Below are positions 22,794-35,376 of a stretch of DNA of 64,000 nucleotides, one piece after another (the first letter of the stretch is position 1; each line of letters opens with the position of its first letter). The DNA lies in the NCBI GenBank assembly GCA_023935145.1, contig CM043697.1, positions 50,635,001 through 50,699,000 of the forward strand. Reading direction: 5' to 3'. The notes beneath the pieces were generated by a model. The model did not search any database and had not been told where the DNA came from. It worked only from the letters and a program-made list of their open reading frames with translations. Made by a program: the position numbers and the translations under genes. This DNA comes from Bretschneidera sinensis. Its lineage: Eukaryota; Streptophyta; Magnoliopsida; Brassicales; Akaniaceae.

Positions 22794-23049
22794 GAGGATA
22801 AAGCACATGGATGTTCGGTATCATTTCATTTAGGAAAATGTTACGGAAGGATGCATTCATGTGGACAAGGTAGCCACAGAGGAAAATCCTACAGATTTAG
22901 GCACCAAGGTTCTACCTCTAAGTAAGTTCAATCATTGCCTTGGACTTCTTGGGATTGGAGTTGGTTGATATGATGACTCAAGATAAGTTTGGATCCTAAG
23001 TTCTCTGTACAATGGGTTCAAGTTTAATCACTTAGATGAAGGTAGAGAT

Positions 23050-23928
23050 TGTTGGTGTTTGTCTAAGGTTTAAACATGGTTTGACAAGGTTCTTCAAAAG
23101 ACCTTGGCGCCTCAGCATACAGCAAGACAAAGAAGTGCAGCATCAGGTTAAGCCGCAGCGCCCAGCATGAAGGAAGCCTGGAGGGGGTGTGCTTCGTAGC
23201 TCAACCTCCACCAGGCTGCGGAGCCCAGAAAGTGGAGAAGTGCAGCCCTGCCTTGAGCCACGGCTAGCTCTGTTCTGGGCCACGGCGCCAAGCACAGTGA
23301 GACAAACTTTTTAGCCTCTTTAAAAGGTGTGTGGATGCATGATCAAAATGCACAGAATCACTAATGATTAATGAAGGGCTATGGTTGATTGGTCCTCAAG
23401 ATCTAAGGGTGGAGATTGACTCTCAAGATTGGTCAAGAAGTTGGTGCACTATATAAAGGGTCACCTAGCTTTAATCTCAACACATAACAACAAGTGCAAC
23501 ATATGTGATTGTGAAAGTGAGATCAATTGTAAGAGTGCAAAGACACTAACTACAAAAAAGAGTTTTTGTAGAGAGGCTAGAGGTTTAGAAAGATAGAGTA
23601 GCATAGATTGGATACAAGGACTTGTAAGGGGAATTTTCTGGGAAAATTCCAGGGTTAGTTCTTATCACTTTCTTCTACTTCTTCTTTTTTCATTCTTCAA
23701 GAACCAGTGAGTTCTTGAAGGGGTGTTGCTAATTGTAAAGAACCATTGATTTAGTGCAGAGAGTTCAGAGGAACTCACGAGGACGTAGGCTATTGCTGAA
23801 CCTCGATAACAAATTGCTTCTGTTTTTTTTTCTTTGATTTTTGTTTCTGTTTTGATCATTACAAGTCATTCTAGACTTGGGTGTTTGGAAGATCACCTCC
23901 TGGGCATCTTGAGGGTGGTTTCCCAACA
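23050..23928 (+). repeat. 3' LTR of the copia element
   Basis: 879 bp, TGTTGGTG...CCCAACA, closely similar to 16465-17387. It is preceded by a purine-rich tract GATGAAGGTAGAGAT (polypurine tract). It lacks two 21-bp units present in the 5' LTR, which accounts for nearly all of the 44-bp length difference. TATATAAAGG near 23452 is a good TATA candidate. Confidence 0.93.
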
Positions 23929-24436
23929 CTGAACGAAAGGTGTTGGTGGAAAAAGATGGTATTTAAAGTTTGGGGGCAAAAGTATCTTGTTTAGTTGGTT
24001 TAAGGCTAGATCAAATTTGAAGAGAAAATGGGTTTTTATTGGAGAAAAGTTTATGGTTTTCTTCTTCTCTCTTGCTACACGAAAAATGAAGGAGAAAAAG
24101 TGATCTTTGGGCTGTTTTGATTCGATATAAGCCTGATAGAGTCCCACATGAGTAATTTCCTTTTTACCCCTTTCATTTTATTTTATCTAATTTAAATCCT
24201 TTCCTTTCTTTTTCAACTAATACAACTAAGACCCAAATGTTTTATTTCATAACAAATTCTCCATAACTTAATTCAGCTTTTATTCTCATACTTTCCTTTG
24301 TCTCATGTCTAATTTTCCCCTTAATTATTAAGTCTTAAAAATTAAATTTAATCTCAAATTCTTTTTATACACCAATTACACGTTAAAATAATAAAACCTC
24401 GATTTAAATATTTCAATTGAGGTACCGAGCTCTACA
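23929..24436 (-). mobile_element. 5' part of a chromovirus-type LTR
   Basis: On the minus strand it begins TGTAGAGCTCGG at 24436, and the AT-rich sequence that follows is of chromovirus LTR type. Its TGTAG start complements the CTACA end of the LTR piece at 3310-5244. The bases beyond it, AATAT (24437-24441), match the reverse complement of the bases beyond 5244 (AATAC) at 4 of 5 positions. So the two pieces are best read as the two ends of one LTR insertion in one copia gene. Its inner end is hidden by the copia LTR ending at 23928. Confidence 0.6.
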
Positions 24437-26525
24437 AATATGCTCTTGTTATTATGAATGACTATTCTAGATATACTATTTTTATTTTTATAGCCTATAA
24501 GGATGAAGCATTTAAAAGTTTTATGATGAAAAAGAATTTGAAAACCAAAACTTTTCAAAATATTGTGATGATCATGGAATTGATCACAATTTTCAACTCC
24601 TAGAACCCCTCAACAAAATGGTGTTATTAAAAGGAAAAATATAATTTTAGAAAAAAATTGGTAGAACTTTTCTTTGTGAAAACAATTTACCAAAATACTT
24701 TTGGGAAAAAGCCGAACACCGCTTGTTATGTTTTGAATAGAGTTTTAATTAGGGTTACACTAGAAAAAGCTCAATATGAATTATGAAATGGTAGAAAGCC
24801 AAATATTTCTTATTTTCATATTTAGTTATAAAGTGCTTCTTCTTGAATAATAATAAAGATAACTTAGGCAAATTTGGTTCTAAGACTGAAAGGATTTTCT
24901 TGGTTTTTTAACTTCTAGTAAGGTTTATAGAGTTTTTAATAAAAGAACTCTAGTGGTTGAAGAATCTGTGCATATTGCATTTGATGAGACTAACCTTCTT
25001 TGTGAAAGAAAAGTTTCTTATGATGATTATGTACATTTTATGCCAAGAGTGGATACCACTCTCATTATTGACCCCAATGAGAGTCAGCCGTAACTGGCTC
25101 AAGAAGAAGGTGAATCAAGACTTGATCAACCATCAACAAGTCAACAAGGAGATGGTTCTCCTAAGGATTTGAGGTATGTGAATTATCACCCAATCGATCA
25201 AGTGATTGGCGATTATTCACAAGAGGTAAGAACTCATTTTTCTATTAGAAATGTTTGTAATTATGTAGCTTTCTCATCTTAAATTGAACTTAATACTTTT
25301 AATGAAGTCGAACTTGATGAAAATTGGATAATGGTTATGCAAGAAGAATTGAATCAATTTGAAAGAAGTAAAGTTTGGACTTTAGTTCTTAGGTCTAAAA
25401 ATCATTATTTTAATTGGAACTAAATGGGTTTATAAGAATAAAGTTTATTAAAATGGTGTAGTAACTAGAAACAATGCTAGACTTGTAGCAAAATGTTATA
25501 ATAAAGAAGAAGAAATAAATTTTGGTGAAACATTTACACTCGTAGCTAGACTTGAAGCCATTCACATATTACTTGCATTTACATGTTTTAAGAACTTTAA
25601 GTTATTTCAAATGAATGTGCAAAGTGTATTTTTAAATGGTTTTATAAAATAAAAGGTTTATGTTGAACAACCTCTTAGTTTTGAAGATCCTTATTTTCCA
25701 AACCATGTCTATAAGCTTTCCTAAATCATAGTATGAAAGATTAAGTAAATTTTTACTTGAAAATGGTTTTACAAGAGGAAAAATTGACTACATTTTTCAC
25801 AAAAATACATGAGCATGACATTCTTATTGTGCAAATATATTTTGATATAATATTTGGTGCTACTAATAAGAATATGTGTGAAGATTTTTCTAAGTGTATG
25901 CAAGGTGAATTTAAAATGAGCACGATGGAGAACTCATCTTCAAATCAAACAAACAAATGAATGATTGACAAAGTACATAAAAGACTTACTAAAGAGATTT
26001 GAGAACGCAATGCCGATTGGAACTCCCATTAGCACTTCAACTAAGCTTGACATGGGAGAGGGGGGTAAAATAGTTAAAATTAAAAAATATAGAAGTATGA
26101 TAGGTGTTCTTCTTTATTTAACCTCAAGTAGATCGGATATCATGTTTAGTGTATGCTTATGTGCTGGATTTCATTATTGTCCAAAAATGTCTCATTTGCA
26201 TGCCGTCAAACGTATTCTTAGGTATCTATCTAATGCTAAGGATATAGGATTATGGTATCCTAAAGGGTCGTCATTTAATTTGTTTGGCTATTTCGATGCG
26301 GACTTTGCGGGTTGTAAAGTGGGTCGAAAAAGTACTAGCGATACTTGCCAATTTTTAAAAAGCATGCTCATATCATGGTTTTCAAAGAAATATAACTCCG
26401 TAGTGCTATCAACGACTAAAGCCTAATATATCATCTTCAGAAGTTGTTGCACTCAATTTTTGCGGATAAAACAACAACTTAAAGATTTTAAACTTAACGT
26501 GGATCATATTCCAATTAAATGTAAT
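24437..26525 (+). pseudogene. Copia element, second half: integrase to RNase H
   Basis: It opens inside the integrase core (NDYSRYT at about 24457), continuing in frame from the minus-strand half that ends at 5245. Then follow the PQQNG motif region (about 24605), with the adjacent catalytic Glu replaced by Lys, reverse transcriptase (25310-26020), and RNase H with the YxDAD-like motif FDADFAG (about 26294-26314). The reverse-transcriptase YxDD box has lost a residue pair (YFDIIFG, about 25840). At least fifteen stops or shifts are present. It is truncated near 26525, before any 3' LTR, and joins the next copia fragment directly. Confidence 0.85.
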
Positions 26526-28489
26526 AATTGGAATATGATTAGCAAGTTAATTTCTTTAGAAGTGGCTAAAATAGAACGTCTTAATGATATCAACTATGAC
26601 ATGGAGTAGGAAAATTAGGTTTGGCCTAATCCATAATAACGTCGATTATGTAATCGATGACACTGCTCCAACCCTCCCTGAGAATCCTACTGATGCTAAA
26701 AAAAAAAAAAGAGTTCGAACAGTAGAAAATGAATGATAATAAGGTGAAGAGCCTTACGTTGATGTTTATTGAAGACAATTTAATTAAAGTTTTTTAGAAC
26801 TACAAAATTGCAAAAAAAATGCAGATGGCCATAAAGGAAAAGTATGACACCATTTTTGAGGTAAGCATACAACTTATCCTTCACAACTACAATACTTGTA
26901 TAATGAAGGAGAGTGAACGTGTGATGGACCATTGCAATAAAATGATTGTCACAGCCAAAGACTTGGAAAGTGTTGGAACTTAAATTTCATAGAAAATGCA
27001 AGTAGCAACTATTTTGAATTGTATGCCTCCTTCATTGGACTCTACTGCCACTACTCTTAGACTTAGTGGCACCATTAAGAACATAAGTGATTTTCCAGCT
27101 ATGTTTGCAATTGAACAAGACTTGATAGCCCGAAGAAAGGGACCAGAACTGAATCTTGTGCAATAAGAGGAGCTACATCTAGCCCAGTTCAGAACAAGGA
27201 ACCAGAACCGACAGCTCAGCCCTCAAAAGCTCGGTTTCAAGGATCCATGGCCATGGTACCGCACAATCAAGAAGTCAATTATTCCTCAGGGTGCCTATTA
27301 TAAATATAATAAATATGGAGATTTCAAGTCCAATGCCCGAAAAACAGGCAAGGAAATAGGGGCGATTCAAAATGCTCGGAACAAGGAGGATGCAACAAAC
27401 AAGAGTTAGTTGAGGTGATCGAGTGCAATGTTGTGGCACGAATACAGATGGGTGGTGGACTGACTCGGGTGCAACTTGCCACATTACTAAGACAAAGGAA
27501 GGGTTGTTCGACTGCAAGGAGTTGTCCAAAAGGGAACAGATGATCTTTATGGGTAACAATACCTACCTGGATGTGGAAGGTATTGGATCTTACTGGTTGG
27601 ATCTTGGGGACAGTATGATAATCCTCAAGAATGTAATCTATGCACCCGATATGAGGCATAATCTAGTTTTTGTCCCTGTACTGCTGAAGAAGTGGCTAGA
27701 GGTTAGGTTCTATAACAAGAGGGTGTCTATTGGAAAGGACATGAAAATTTTTGCTATGAGCAAGTTTGTGTCTGAACATGATTTGTTTTGTTTACCAGTT
27801 GAAAACATTAATAAGAATGATGCAGTTTTAAATTATACTTTGTCTTTTGATATTTCTGTATGTGAATTATGGAATTTGAGATTAAGACACCCTAGTAAAT
27901 ATAAGATGAACCAAATTGACATGAATTTGTTACCATGTCTAACTAATATAAATTCCATGCAATATTGTCAACATTGTTTAGCTGGAAAAATGATTAGGAA
28001 ACCTTTTAAGATAAGTCAAAAAGCTAGAAAGTTATTAGAATTAGTACACTTAGACATTTGTGGCCCTTTGAGTGTAAAAACTCATGGTAATAAGGAATAT
28101 TTTATTACCTTTATAGATGACTATTCTAAGTTTACTTATGTATATCTCATAACCTTCAAATTGGAAGAATTTGAATGTTTTAAGAGATATAAAACAGAAG
28201 TAGAAAATCAACTTGGAAGGAAAATTAAGATGTTAATGATTGATAGGGGAGGGGAAAACAATTTAAGAAATTTTAACAACTTTTGAATAGAACATGAAAT
28301 TATAAGGCATATTACTATGTCTTATATGCCACAACAAAATGGTGTGGTAGAAAAGAAAAATAGAACATTACTGAATGTTGTAAGATGCATGCTGTCACAC
28401 TCAAATTTCTCCATGAGATTTTGGGGAGAGGTTTGATCACAACAAACTATATAGTGAATCATATTCCTACAAAATCTACCGAGTTAACA
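26526..28489 (+). pseudogene. Third copia fragment: gag, protease, integrase
   Basis: A different copia family. Decayed gag with a PTLPENPTDA phrase lies at 26670-26700 and the UBN2 helices at 26750-27130. The frame is open at 27423-28286: protease triad DSGA intact (about 27465), GAG-pre-integrase His/Cys finger (27860-28000), and integrase first Asp in HLDICGP and second Asp in MIDRGGEN. The third acidic residue region (PQQNGVVEKKN, about 28330-28362) lies beyond a stop at 28284. It is cut at about 28490 by a chromovirus LTR and has no LTR of its own here. The 287-codon open stretch makes it the best-preserved copia coding segment in the window. Confidence 0.85.
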
Positions 28490-29129
28490 AATCCCGTTTG
28501 GTTTTCTTCTTTCTTCAATTCAAATTTCTTAGCAAAAAGTTATAAAGAAAATTTCTCCAATATTAGAGATAGTACAGTCATTCAATTACAATATTTGAGG
28601 TAAATTTTCAATAAGACTCATAACTAAACAATTATATTGTTTGAATTAAGTTATGAAATAGTAAGATTTATGAAACTTTATGATTATGTGTTGGTGATCA
28701 TCAATCTCAAGAAATTGCTGAAAAGAGTAGGAAAGGCAAGGAGGCGATCCGCGGGTAGCTTTAAGTGCTACGTGGTGAGTTAGTTTTACTTTAGTAATCG
28801 AGATCAATAAAATATGAATTTATGATATGTGAATAATTGGGTGAATTATAATGAATTAACGATGTATTTTTTGATATATATGAAAATTTATTGATTAGGA
28901 ATTAGAAAGTACGTTGAATATTAATTATATAAGAATTTATATTTTAAAAATGATGGATTAATGAAAAACATGCTGAGAAGTTATATGAAATTTCTGAAAA
29001 TATGATTGAAGAATTTATATGATATATGAGGAGACAATTCAATAAATATGATAAAAATAATAATTTTGAGAAAGAGCTAGATAGTTGAATTGAATGACTG
29101 AATGTATGTTTGTTTTCATATTATTGCTC

Positions 29130-29421
29130 ATATGCATAAAACAAAAGGACCATGAAGCCAGCTGGTCTGCTTGTTTTCATAGTATTGCTCATATACATAA
29201 GAATAAAAGGATCAGGAAGGCAGTTGGTCTACTTGTTTTCATATTATTGCTCATATGCATAAAATAAAAGACCAGAAAGGCAGCTGGTCTAGCTGAAATG
29301 ATCAGGAAGACAGCTGGTCTAATTGAAAAGACCAGGAAGACAGCTGGTCTAGCTGAAAAGACCAAGAAGGTAGCTGGTCTAGCTGAAAAGACCAAGAAGA
29401 CAGCTAGTCCGGCTGAAACAT
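29130..29421 (+). repeat. 60-bp and 30-bp nested minisatellite in the LTR
   Basis: Three long units of about 60 bp, with the phrase TTGTTTTCATATTATTGCTC, followed by about five 30-bp units with CAGCTGGTCTAGCTGAAAAG. The 30-bp unit is also the tail of the 60-bp unit, so the array grew in two stages. Confidence 0.92.
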
Positions 29422-29999
29422 GTTGACATGTGGGAAGACGTTCCCATATGATAATATGAAATAATGAGATGATGTGATGAAAAAGAAAGAAAGATGATTT
29501 AAACACATGCATTCATTTATTTGATAATTTTATTATTATTGATTGAGATACTAAGTATCAGTCTTGATTGTGAAGTTATTGATAGACAATTGAGTCTCAC
29601 AGAGAGATAAATATGATAAGAAAGAAATATGAAAGTATGATATGATAAAAATTATTTGATTGATTGATTTTATACTGTGAATCTCATAACGAGGTAAATA
29701 ATGATCTTGAATTGATAATCTCAAAACAATTAAATATATGAGAAGAAAAATTGATATGTTTTACGATTGATTTAAGAATAGATTGATAAATTGTTAGAAT
29801 TATGATATGAGTAGTGATAATAGAATGTTATTTTTGAATTATATGTGATAATTGATGAATGAATATTGGAAGATTATTTGAAAGATTGAATTATTGTATG
29901 TGAAGAAATAGATGATTAATATTTGTGAATTAGAAACGATTGAATTATAAAATGTGATTGGAAGTATATAATCAAGTATTTCTAGTAAATTTAGTTCAC

Positions 30000-30016
30000 T
30001 GAGCTTGTGAAGCTCA
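30000..30016. promoter_or_regulatory. Conserved LTR hairpin TGAGCTT-gtg-AAGCTCA
   Basis: A 7-bp perfect stem with a 3-nt loop, 381 bp before the LTR end. It matches the hairpins at 4842 and 61155 in position and core sequence. Confidence 0.6.
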
Positions 30017-30170
30017 CTCCTCATTGTTTGAAAATTTTCAGGCAGCGGGTAGGGCATATAGAGTTTAGAGCTGATATCAGAGTAATTACTTTAAGTAAGT
30101 CTTGTGGTCAAGTCCTTAAACATTGTAAGAAAGAAGAACGAAAAATTTGTAATAAAATCTTTTCATGCAC

Positions 30171-30173
<3 letters not shown>

Positions 30174-30223
<50 letters not shown>

Positions 30224-30230
30224 TATTTCT
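30174..30230. repeat. (TG)n(TA)n microsatellite
   Basis: About 20 TG dinucleotides followed by a short TA run, inside the LTR. The sister LTR has only a short TA run at the same place. Confidence 0.97.
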
Positions 30231-30397
30231 GATAGGAGAATTATGATGTATCTCATATGAAAAAGAGTTAAGGATTGGATGTAAAATTTTAATTTCAGTT
30301 GATGTATTTTTATTTTATTGCATATATATGTCGTGTTGGGATTTCAAAACGTGACAATACCATCTCGAGGGTGGCCAACTCGGGATGGGTTGTCACA

Positions 30398-30695
30398 CTA
30401 ATCTTCGATGTTGATTTATGCTCTCATCAATATTAAATTTCATCACACCCTGAGGAAGAGGTAGCCGCTAAACTTGTCTAACTTGACAATTAGGTCTAGA
30501 ATTTACAGAATCCTTTAAGTCTTTGTATAAATCGCGCTTTAAGTTTTCAATTTCAAACAAAAGAAAATAGAGATGAAGAGCTTTACCTGCATTTACTTGT
30601 CTGTTCCTAACAGCCCAACATATCCAAAGCCTAGAAAGGAAACCCATAAGCGATGAATCTGGTTCTGTAATTTTCTCATTGTTTTGGATGTTCCA
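30398..30695 (-). mobile_element. LINE fragment: RNase H-like and linker region
   Basis: On the minus strand a PLPQGVMKFNIDES phrase (about 30470-30430) fits the start of an RNase H-like (RVT_3) domain of plant LINEs. Positions 30486-30695 are about 94% identical by eye to 43419-43612, where the LINE continues into its zinc-binding region. The right edge is the exact insertion point of the LTR at 30696. Confidence 0.6.
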
Positions 30696-32140
30696 TGATG
30701 AGAGTCATAAAATGCATCTTAATAGTACTTATTTGTTAGCATTTTAGGGTTGATCTAGGGTTGAATTACACATTTATACCTTAACAATTCTAAAGTGTCA
30801 TTCTTGGATCATTGACTTATTTCGGTGCATTTTCAGGTATTTTGAGTCTAAAAGAGATGGAAAAGCTATCGTTGCTTAAAGCACGAAAATTCCATGCATA
30901 TCGGAGTGAAGGCATGGTTGCGAAGGACAAAATGAAGAGAAACCAACTCTTTAGGGCTCCATGCCGCTGCCCAGGCCCTCAAGCCTCGCCCTCCAGAACC
31001 ATGAGCATTTGAGTAAGAAGCTGGAGGCAGTGCGCCGCGGCCTAGACTAGCTGAGCCGCGGCCTCACGAAACTTTGAAAAGCCAAGAGCAAGGGTCTGCC
31101 CTACAGCCTAGAAGAGTGGCACCGCGGCCTCCAGCACCACAATCAACCTGAGCCAAGACTGGCGTCGCGGCCTGGATCAATGTGTGCCACGGCGCACAGC
31201 ACAAAAATTGGAGTTAGGTCTTTTAAGCCGTGGCGCGAGCGCGGTCCCATGTTTCTGCTTTAGACCTAATTAGGGCGTTTTAATGATATTTTTGAACCGA
31301 AAATGCCCCTAAACCTTATGAGCTATATATAGAACATTGTGGAGGCTGGAGAACCAAGCCTAGAAGAGCTAAAAAAAAGCTAAAAAGGCTGAAAAGGAGG
31401 CTGAAAATCAGAGGAGCTACCATTATTCTTCTTCATCAAACATGAGCCAAATGTCCAGCTAATCTCCAAGCAAGGTAAAAGGATGAATTCCTAGGTGTAG
31501 TTGCTCTTATTTTCATTCTTTATTCAGTTGTAAGGATTTATTGTTAAACATTGTTTATGATTTACTCTTTGATTAAGTAAAGAATTAGAAGATTTTCTCT
31601 TAATCCGGTAATTGCATCTTTCTCCTCTATATAAGTCTAGTCAAGCTCTTCTTATGCCAAGTTGTTGGATGTGATTGAGTTCGGTAGATTTATCTTATAG
31701 GTTTGTCCATTACTGCGATATTGTTATTGAAATATATTGTCGTTTCTTGGTAAATCTATAAGATAGGTCATGCGTGCTTGAATCGAAATCAATGAGTGAT
31801 TTGTAGCAATTACATTAGAGTGTTAACGTACTGTGACTGAATATTTTCTGATTGCTTGTTTGGGATGTGAAACTAGCAATCGAGATAAAACAATTTGAAT
31901 CGAGATTGGAATAAGGCAACGAACTTAGGAAGGATTCCCGGAACCTTGTTATTTCTCTATTGAATTCTTCATTATATTTACACAACTCTCTCACATTATT
32001 TCATTATCAAAACTCAGATTCTTTCATTTGACTTTTATCATTCGTGTTAAGGTTTACACTTTCCCTTGTAGTTCACTTTTCCTCGTGGGATCGACACCTC
32101 ATCTATACACAATAATCACGTGTTAGTTTAAGCATAATCA
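30696..32140 (+). repeat. 5' LTR (copy B) of the gag-only element
   Basis: 1445 bp, TGATGAGAGTC...GCATAATCA. It is longer than copy C because of indels in the GC-rich CCGCGGCC block (about 30960-31240). TATATATAGA near 31324 is a possible TATA region. The primer site that follows has lost several CpG cytosines. Confidence 0.9.
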
Positions 32141-32939
32141 AATTTTAGCACCGTTACCAAGGAGACGCGCTTAATCAACAAGGAAGATTGTCAACTTTGA
32201 GACAAGACGGTAATATTGTTCTTTGCTCTCTGTTTTAATTTTCTAATTCTTTCTGTTTTTTTTTTATTTGCCCTCTAATTCCTTTGGTGTATGCTTAGAT
32301 TGAGAGATTCGCGAGGTAGATTCATTAAAAGACCCGAAATAGAGTTACCCTCTTCTTCCACGTTCGTTAGTTAAACCTCGCCTAGAGCAAAACATAGTGC
32401 ACACCCAAGTGAGAATTTAGAGGATTTTGTTAACATGGCCGACAATCACAATGAGAATGTTGTTAGGACACTTAAAGACTATTTGCATCCTAGCCGAACG
32501 GCCACACCATCTTGTATCATGTTCCTCCCTAATGTTCAACAACCTAAGTTTAAGCCGGGCATAATCCAATTTCTACCGACCTTCCATGGGTTTGAGAATG
32601 AAAACCCCTATGTCCATATTACGGAATTTGAGGAAGTAGTAGCAACTTTTCAAAATAGGGCTGAAATGGTAGACACCGTCGAACTTCAGTTTTTCCCTTT
32701 TTCACTTAAGGAAAAGGCCAAGGTTTGGCTTTACTTGTTAAGGCCTAGGTCTATAGGTAGTTGGGATGAGATGACCCAAGCCTTTTTCCAAAAGCATTTC
32801 CCAACCCATAAGACCAATAACCTCAAGAGACAAATCTCAAACTTTGCACAAAAGGAGAGTGAAACCTTATATCAAGTTTGGGAACATTTCAAAGACCTTC
32901 TGAATTCTTGTCCACACCATGGGTATGAGAGTTAGTGGG

Positions 32940-34267
32940 TTACACCCAAAGAATAATATAGCAGTTGTAACATAGCTTTGGGATGTTGATTCCACAAGGA
33001 GACAAATTAAAAGAATAGTAGAAAGAACAAAGAAACTAAAGAACAATATTGAATGATTGATGGAGAACAAAGATTAATTTTTGAATGCAAAGTAAAGTAA
33101 AGTAAAGCGTCGGGAATCCCTTGAACAAATCTGGTATTTTAATTATTCTTAATTCATTGAATAATTCAATTGGTAATTCACTTCCCAATTCCAAAATCAG
33201 AAGATGTAAATTTATGAACCAAGATTAAACCAAATGTAACCCTTTGAAAAATCATTCACCACTTTTAAAATTCGTAAATTATTATCACTATTGAGAAAAT
33301 CCAACGACGACAATATACTCAGGAAGTGATATTGCAGCAAAGAACTAAATCAATATAGATAAATAATTAATCCAAACATAATCAAAGAGCTAAACCATTC
33401 AATAGAAAAAGCATGACTGAATCTATAAACAGAATAAATTCTAAGATTATTCGGAAAAGAAAATATCACCAATGAATTACAAATGATATAACAAAAAAGT
33501 TTTAGTAATTGAAACTCAAATACATAAATTAAAAATAAATAAAAATACCATTAACTGTGCAAGTTCATCCCTAGTCCCACTTGAGAATTTAGTTACCCAT
33601 AAATATAATTGACAACAAAAATCTCAAGGGAAAGATTTAATCTCGCCGTGAGCATCCCCCCTTGGTAGCAAAGCCTTGGAGATTCCCCAGCATGCCCTCC
33701 AAAATTCCTTGGGATTGCTCCCAAAGCCCTCTAGATATGCTCCTAGATGATCCTCAAAGTTGAAGTGGAGTGGGTCTTTTATAGGGAAACTCCAGGAGTG
33801 CAATGTATTTCCAAGTCGATGTGGGATACTACCCGAGTGTGGTTGAGCGCAGCATGGTGTGCTGCAAAGTTTTTCTAACCGATGTGGGATGTCAAAGTGC
33901 GCATCTGCGCTCGATCACAGGTTTAGTGCGCTCGAGTGCACTAGGCATCTTCCAACTTGACCATTGTCTACTAAAACTACCATAACGTTCTCTAGAAAAA
34001 TCACTTTTATGAGTCGTAAAATTCTCCAAAAAATAGACTTCCGGATCTTTCTAAGCATATATGGCTCATCTCCTGATTCTTCCTGAATCAATATATTTTA
34101 ATTTGCAAAAATGACTGATCTGTACGGGCAATTCTGGCAATTTAGTGAAACTCCTTTCCAAGTGCTTGTGAACCTGTAAAACAACGAAAAATAACTCAAA
34201 GTAACAAATTCCTAAGCTAACAAATGTAAATTAATGGGCCAAAATATGCAATATTTGGCACTCATCA
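32940..34267 (-). repeat. 3' LTR of the nested gag-only element
   Basis: On the minus strand TGATGAGTGCC...GGGTGTAA. The terminal CA has become AA here. It contains a CGATCGAGCGC-like GC-rich block near 33890-33945. Confidence 0.9.
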
Positions 34268-35339
34268 AATACTCCCAAACTTACATTTTGCTAATCCCTT
34301 AGCAAAACAAAACTAAAAACTAAATGAAAAACAATTAACACAAAGATAAATCCATCATTCATGGTATCAAGAAAATTTAAGTATCACACAAAACCATGAT
34401 ATTTATTCATGAGTAAGCTTAAAATATAAACCCATTTTCACAATGAATAGGAATTTTAAAATCTAATTACTTACAAGAGACTTGCTAAGGCATCACAAAT
34501 TCACATCAATGTAGATTGAATTAGCACATGACTATTAAGCTTCTAAATAATTTCAAAGTGTAATGTTTCTATGTCTCAAGATTCACCGACTTTCCCATTA
34601 GAATGAACAAATATGGCATAGTTTTATTTTCTTGTTGCTTTTATTATGAGATTTCACCATGTTTAGTTCCCTTAAACTTTCTAATTGACCCATGTAGCGA
34701 GTGTTAAGTCAATGACTCTCAAACCATATAGTTTTAGGACTTTAGGTGTAAAGACACCCCTAAGGACTTACTAACTCGAGTCAAAAAGGCTACGAAACTA
34801 AACTGGCCTTAATGCTGCCTAGTAAAATTTCCACCTTTTGACGTGAACACTCATTGCTTACTGAGGCAGGAGGTCCAGTTACTCAGTGAAAAGTTTATCA
34901 ATGATCATTATTAATAAAATTCCCACCTTTTGACGTGAACACCCACTGCTTACTGAAGCAAGAGGTCCAGTTACTCAGCGAAAAGTTTATTAATGATCAT
35001 CATGAGCATTTTTCTCTTTTTGTGCAATTTTTTTTTAAAGACTTTTCTATGCCAAAGTGTTTATCCAACAAGTCATCCAGTTTTAGCTAAGTCATGGAAA
35101 CATACATATTAAAATCATATGTCATACCTCACACAATTATATGCTAATGTGCTCGTGTCAGATTTAGATCAAACATGTGAATTCTCAAATGCCTAAAGTA
35201 AGTATTTAGATTTTAAATTCTATTGTCAGATTATATTTTCAAGGTTTTAAACTTACTAATGAAATCAAATCATAAATTCGTTTAGATCAACCAAAATTTT
35301 CAAAACAACCTGAACATGCGTTTATCAAAAACTGGGACA

Positions 35340-35376
<37 letters not shown>

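Larger units (their letters stand above)
16465..23928 (+). mobile_element. Ty1/copia LTR retrotransposon (two LTRs, decayed)
   Basis: A complete-length element with LTRs 16465-17387 and 23050-23928, an initiator-Met primer site at 17389, gag from 17652, then protease, integrase, reverse transcriptase and RNase H in copia order. A 1335-bp solo LTR interrupts gag. Several catalytic residues are lost and stops occur throughout. The flanking 5-mers are CTAGA (16460-16464) and CTGAA (23929-23933), which match at only 3 of 5 positions, so the two flanks may not have been neighbours at insertion. Confidence 0.92.
28490..30397 (+). mobile_element. Chromovirus LTR, 5'-truncated
   Basis: Homologous, in opposite orientation, to the LTR at 60803-62838. 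It starts at a point about 180 bp inside the LTR and ends GGGTTGTCACA at 30397. It shares the 30-bp minisatellite, the hairpin (30000-30016), and a dinucleotide tract at the same site (TG/TA here, TA in the other copy). It joins a copia integrase on the left and a LINE fragment on the right. Confidence 0.85.

Noticed and set aside
29130..29421. Regular 30-bp repeats that could look like a CRISPR array
   Set aside because: Units are directly adjacent without unique spacers, inside a plant LTR, and repeated in the sister LTR.
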